Source of the DNA: Tardiphaga sp.
GTDB taxonomy: Bacteria > Pseudomonadota > Alphaproteobacteria > Rhizobiales > Xanthobacteraceae
Length of the DNA stretch: 8,149 nt
NCBI GenBank assembly: GCA_028290765.1
Contig: JAQGJF010001084.1
Coordinates: 1-8,149 of the forward strand
Direction of reading: 5' to 3'
The notes beneath the pieces were generated by a model, which worked only from the letters and a program-made list of their open reading frames with translations, had not been told where the DNA came from and did no database searches. This document shows positions 6,302-8,149 of the stretch, one piece after another. Every line of letters begins with the position of its first letter. Position 1 is the first letter of the stretch. A program made the translations under genes and the position numbers.

Positions 6302-7341
6302 TTGGCGCTGGCGACCGCCTTTTCGGCAAAGCTGTTGTCGATGATCTGGTCGAACGGAATAGAACCCTTGGCGTTGCCGAGATAGACCTGCATCTCCATC
6401 AGGTTCTTCCACTGGTCCTGTTTGGTGATGACGGACTGCGCCGGGATGAGAAATTTCAGCTCGGCATCGATCGCCTTGTCGACTACCTCGCCCGGCAGAT
6501 CCGGAAATTCCTTGCGCGCCACCTGCTTGGCAAAGGCGGGATCGGCATAGGTCTTGCGCGAAGCTTCCTCGAACGAGGTGACCAGCGCCTGCACCATCGC
6601 CGGGTCTTTCTGGATCGTGGTCGGAAGTACCATGATGCCGGTATTGCAGAACGGTCCGATATAGGTCGAGAAGTCGAACACCACATTGGCGCCCTGCGCC
6701 TCGGCGGCGGCGACGCTGGGCTGATAGGCGATCGCGATGTCAGCCTGGCCGGCCAGCATCGCCGCGATCTCGGTGCCCGGATTGACGGGAACAATCGTTG
6801 CATCGACGCCGACCTTGAGGCCGGCCTTTTCCAGCAATCGCTTGGCGACGCTGTAGTTGGTGTTCGGTTCGGGCGAGGTGACGATTTTCAGGCCCTTGAA
6901 ATCCTTCGGATCGGTGATCGGCTTCAGCGTCTTCGAGACGCCGAAATAATGCGCGCGCTGAACCACGGTGCCGACCACGACGCCGGGGCCGCCATTTTCA
7001 CGCGAAATTTGCGCCATCGTTGCGTCGCCGATGGCGAAGTCCGCCGACCCGCCGAGCACGGCCGCGAAAGTTTGCGTGTCGCCGCCGGCGGCACTCACCT
7101 TCATGTCGAGGCCGTTCTTGGTGAAGATGCCGGCATGCATGCCGACATAGAGGTTGATGTAGCCGAGATTGTGCACGGCCTCGCTGAAGCGCACCTCCTT
7201 GAGAGCTGCTGCAGCGGGCTTTGAGCCCGCGATGGGCCCGATCGCCAGGCCACCCGCAATGGCTGCGGACGTTGTCAGAAAGCGGCGACGGTTGAGGGGG
7301 AAACGGTCGGCGGTGAGAGATTGGCGGACTCTGTCGGTCAT
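6298..7341 (-). CDS. ABC transporter substrate-binding protein, NitT/TauT (NMT1-like) type, Tat-exported
   Basis: A 347-residue periplasmic binding protein of the TauA/SsuA/NMT1-like group. Residues 1-46 look like a twin-arginine signal: LNRRRFLTT (16-24), a weakly hydrophobic stretch AAIAGGLAI, and probable cleavage near the PAAAA at 42-46. The mature protein starts with strand KEVRFSEAV, then the family pattern LYVGMHAGIFTKNGLDMKV (64-82), GGDTQTFAAVLGGSADFAIG (86-105), and the second-lobe motif DFKGLKIVT. The stretch MLAGQADIAIAYQPS is the usual return-crossing of this fold. ATG 7341 is preceded by GAGGAG (7351-7356 on the minus strand) at 9 bases. It is the first gene of the operon. Tat export suggests folding before export, which is common in rhizobial binding proteins. 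The ligand is unknown; given the amidase downstream, an amide or N-formyl compound is plausible. Confidence 0.94.
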   Translation of the reverse strand: MTDRVRQSLTADRFPLNRRRFLTTSAAIAGGLAIGPIAGSKPAAAALKEVRFSEAVHNLGYINLYVGMHAGIFTKNGLDMKVSAAGGDTQTFAAVLGGSADFAIGDATMAQISRENGGPGVVVGTVVQRAHYFGVSKTLKPITDPKDFKGLKIVTSPEPNTNYSVAKRLLEKAGLKVGVDATIVPVNPGTEIAAMLAGQADIAIAYQPSVAAAEAQGANVVFDFSTYIGPFCNTGIMVLPTTIQKDPAMVQALVTSFEEASRKTYADPAFAKQVARKEFPDLPGEVVDKAIDAELKFLIPAQSVITKQDQWKNLMEMQVYLGNAKGSIPFDQIIDNSFAEKAVASAK

Positions 7342-7383
7342 GGCTCTAAACTCCTCGCGAAATGGATCGTCGACGTTCGAGCG

Positions 7384-7411
7384 ATGCTAGTCGGTTGCAA
7401 ATGCGCTGCAA
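7384..7411 (-). promoter_or_regulatory. Possible sigma-70-like promoter of the transporter-amidase operon
   Basis: On the minus strand TTGCAG (7406-7411) and TAGCAT (7384-7389) are 16 bases apart. They match the -35 and -10 consensus only partly. They lie 43 or more bases upstream of the ATG at 7341, leaving a short leader with a good ribosome binding site. This is a consensus match only. Confidence 0.3.
7395..7411. promoter_or_regulatory. Possible operator, TTGCA-N7-TGCAA dyad
   Basis: A perfect 5-base inverted repeat with 7 bases between the arms (TTGCAAATGCGCTGCAA). It overlaps the proposed -35 element, where a repressor or activator of the operon would bind. The arms are short, so chance is possible. 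No regulator gene for it is in the window. Confidence 0.3.
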
Positions 7412-7472
7412 GATAAAAGAAGTGACAGCGAATGTTCGACGCCGTGCAACCCGCTTCATTACGTCAGCGATG

Positions 7473-7572
7473 CGACATTATGGTTGGCGAGCCTGATGGC
7501 GATTTATGATTTCGGTGAGTTCGCAGACGGCGTGATGGTCAATCCGGCGTCAGGCATCTCGCCATTATGTCG
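7473..7572. repeat. Small element with inverted terminal repeats (MITE-like or IS remnant)
   Basis: CGACATTATGG (7473-7483) and CCATTATGTCG (7562-7572) are inverted copies matching at 10 of 11 positions. The similarity continues inward imperfectly: GGCGAG then CCTGATGGC on the left, against CGAGATGCCTGACGCC on the complement of the right side. The ~100-base unit has no coding capacity. Such a layout fits a miniature inverted-repeat element or the collapsed ends of an insertion sequence. No target duplication is clear, and the family is unidentified. Confidence 0.4.
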
Positions 7573-7587
7573 TTTTTGACATTATGG
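7562..7587. repeat. Short hairpin CCATTATGTC-GTTTTT-GACATTATGG
   Basis: Two 10-base arms, complementary at 9 of 10 positions, flank a 6-base loop. The right arm is a direct copy of 7474-7483, so the arm sequence occurs three times within 115 bases. It could be a protein-binding dyad or part of the adjacent element. Confidence 0.5.
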
Positions 7588-7623
7588 CTGCCCAAAGAAT
7601 TGGCGCGCGCGAATGCCACATGC

Positions 7624-7645
7624 GGCTTCTCCTTCGGAGCAAGCC
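7624..7645 (-). terminator. GC-rich hairpin just after the transposase-like gene
   Basis: GGCTT-CTCC, loop TTC, GGAG, one bulged C, then AAGCC form a 9-pair stem with one bulge. It starts 4 bases past the stop codon of the minus-strand gene. There is no T-run after the stem in that direction, so it could be a weak or Rho-assisted terminator, or a chance structure. Confidence 0.3.
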
Positions 7646-7649
7646 GTGC

Positions 7650-8042
7650 TCAGGGATTGACGCGCACCGATGCAAAACGCCCGGTCAAGGCGCCGCCGCA
7701 TTTCTCCGCGGCAATTTCGACCGCGCGTCGCTGATCGCGTTCCCTGTCACGACGCGGCGAACTGGCCGCCGCTGACTCCGGCTGCGGCGCGCCGTTATGA
7801 ACGGGATCGCGCAGGCGTTCGAAGAGATGGCTGACCAGCCGCCGCAAGCGAAGATTCTCCGCGGCCAGATCCTTCATCTGCATCACCGCCGGTACATCGA
7901 GACCGCCGAAACGTCGGCGCCAGCGATAGAACGTCCGCAGCGATACCCCCGCGGTGCTGCAAATCTCGGCGACCGGAACGCCGGCGCTGGCCTCATACAG
8001 CAGATGCAGGATTTCACTCTCGGTAAATCGGGACCGTCTCAT
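7650..8042 (-). CDS. Orphan IS3 OrfA-like helix-turn-helix protein (transposase remnant or domesticated)
   Basis: A 130-residue basic protein. Its first ~77 residues fit IS3-family OrfA proteins: the opening MRRSRFTESEIL, the helix-turn-helix at about 22-48 (VPVAEICSTAGVSLRTFYRW, then RRRFGGL), and a leucine-zipper-like helix at 54-77 (M-K-x-L-x-x-E-N-x-x-L-x-x-L-V). Past residue 77 the family pattern is lost, and the sequence is rich in Arg, Ala, Ser and Pro, as expected after a frameshift, deletion or fusion to unrelated DNA. No OrfB (DDE integrase) follows, and no convincing IS ends bracket the gene. A G-rich stretch GAGGGGG lies about 7 bases before the ATG. The intact HTH could still bind DNA, so a domesticated regulator is possible, but a decayed element is the simpler reading. 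Confidence 0.7.
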   Translation of the reverse strand: MRRSRFTESEILHLLYEASAGVPVAEICSTAGVSLRTFYRWRRRFGGLDVPAVMQMKDLAAENLRLRRLVSHLFERLRDPVHNGAPQPESAAASSPRRDRERDQRRAVEIAAEKCGGALTGRFASVRVNP

Positions 8043-8149
8043 CGGATTGCCCCCTCGAACTCCTGCCCGCGATCGGTACGACCGTCATCGGCAGTGAACT
8101 TTCCCCCTGCCCCGCCGGCAGTGGCACAAGATAAGCATAGTCACATACC

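Larger units (their letters stand above)
7342..7649. other. Non-coding region between the transporter operon and the transposase-like gene
   Basis: This is 308 bases without a credible gene. Its operon-proximal part holds a possible minus-strand promoter with an overlapping dyad (7384-7411). The middle holds an element bounded by short inverted repeats (7473-7572) plus a third copy of the arm (7578-7587). The distal end holds a GC-rich hairpin (7624-7645). It is more A/T-rich than the coding DNA around it, especially at 7400-7590. Both flanking genes read on the minus strand. Confidence 0.7.

Noticed and set aside
5399..6385. Plus-strand open frame opposite the ATPase gene
   Set aside because: It is antisense to a complete set of ABC ATPase motifs and has no domain of its own.
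6302..6412. Upstream extension of the ATPase reading frame
   Set aside because: These 37 codons overlap the end of the binding-protein gene and lack conservation-like sequence. The ATGA overlap at 6298-6301 gives a better start.
7342..7470. Thiamine (TPP) riboswitch, considered because NMT1-like binding proteins can serve thiamine precursor uptake
   Set aside because: I see no CTGAGA-type conserved core on the minus strand in the leader, and no other thiamine gene is present.
7584..7775. 63-codon plus-strand open frame
   Set aside because: It overlaps the end of the OrfA-like gene on the other strand, has no ribosome binding site, and has a biased Arg-rich composition.

Overview
The window looks like chromosomal DNA of a high-GC alphaproteobacterium, probably Bradyrhizobium, Rhodopseudomonas or a close relative. 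This rests on strong G/C bias at third codon positions, protein sequences typical of Bradyrhizobiaceae, and an intergenic palindrome (CCGTCATTGCGAG ... CTCGCAATGACGG) of the kind scattered through those genomes. It is an inference; no taxonomic marker gene is present.

Layout. (1) Bases 1-3528 hold a plus-strand gene set: the 3' end of an amidase-signature amidase, a family-5 (peptide/opine/nickel type) ABC substrate-binding protein, a short complete amidase that resembles plant AMI1, and a GlcG/HbpS-like (DUF336) small protein whose start overlaps the amidase stop (TAATG). (2) Bases 3529-3662 separate two convergent gene sets and contain a long stem-loop repeat. (3) Bases 7341 down to 3663 hold a compact minus-strand operon: a Tat-exported NitT/TauT-type substrate-binding protein, its ATPase (ATGA overlap), its permease (GTGA overlap), and after 33 bases an acetamidase/formamidase-family hydrolase. 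(4) Bases 7342-7649 are non-coding: a possible promoter with an overlapping TTGCA-N7-TGCAA dyad, a small element bounded by inverted CGACATTATGG-type repeats, and a hairpin. (5) Bases 7650-8042 (minus) encode an orphan IS3 OrfA-like helix-turn-helix protein with no OrfB partner.

How the genes may work together. Three amide-hydrolase genes from two unrelated families sit in 8 kb, alongside parts of two different ABC importers. The simplest reading is a region for scavenging organic nitrogen: import of an amide-containing solute, then release of ammonia or a carboxylate by cytoplasmic amidases. The minus-strand operon is a self-contained 'import then hydrolyse' module. The plus-strand set lacks permeases and ATPases in the window, and these could lie upstream. 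The substrates cannot be read from the sequence. Nothing here amounts to a clearly new system; the most interesting points are the transporter-formamidase operon, the AMI1-like amidase coupled to a GlcG-like protein, and the small palindromic element near the orphan transposase gene.
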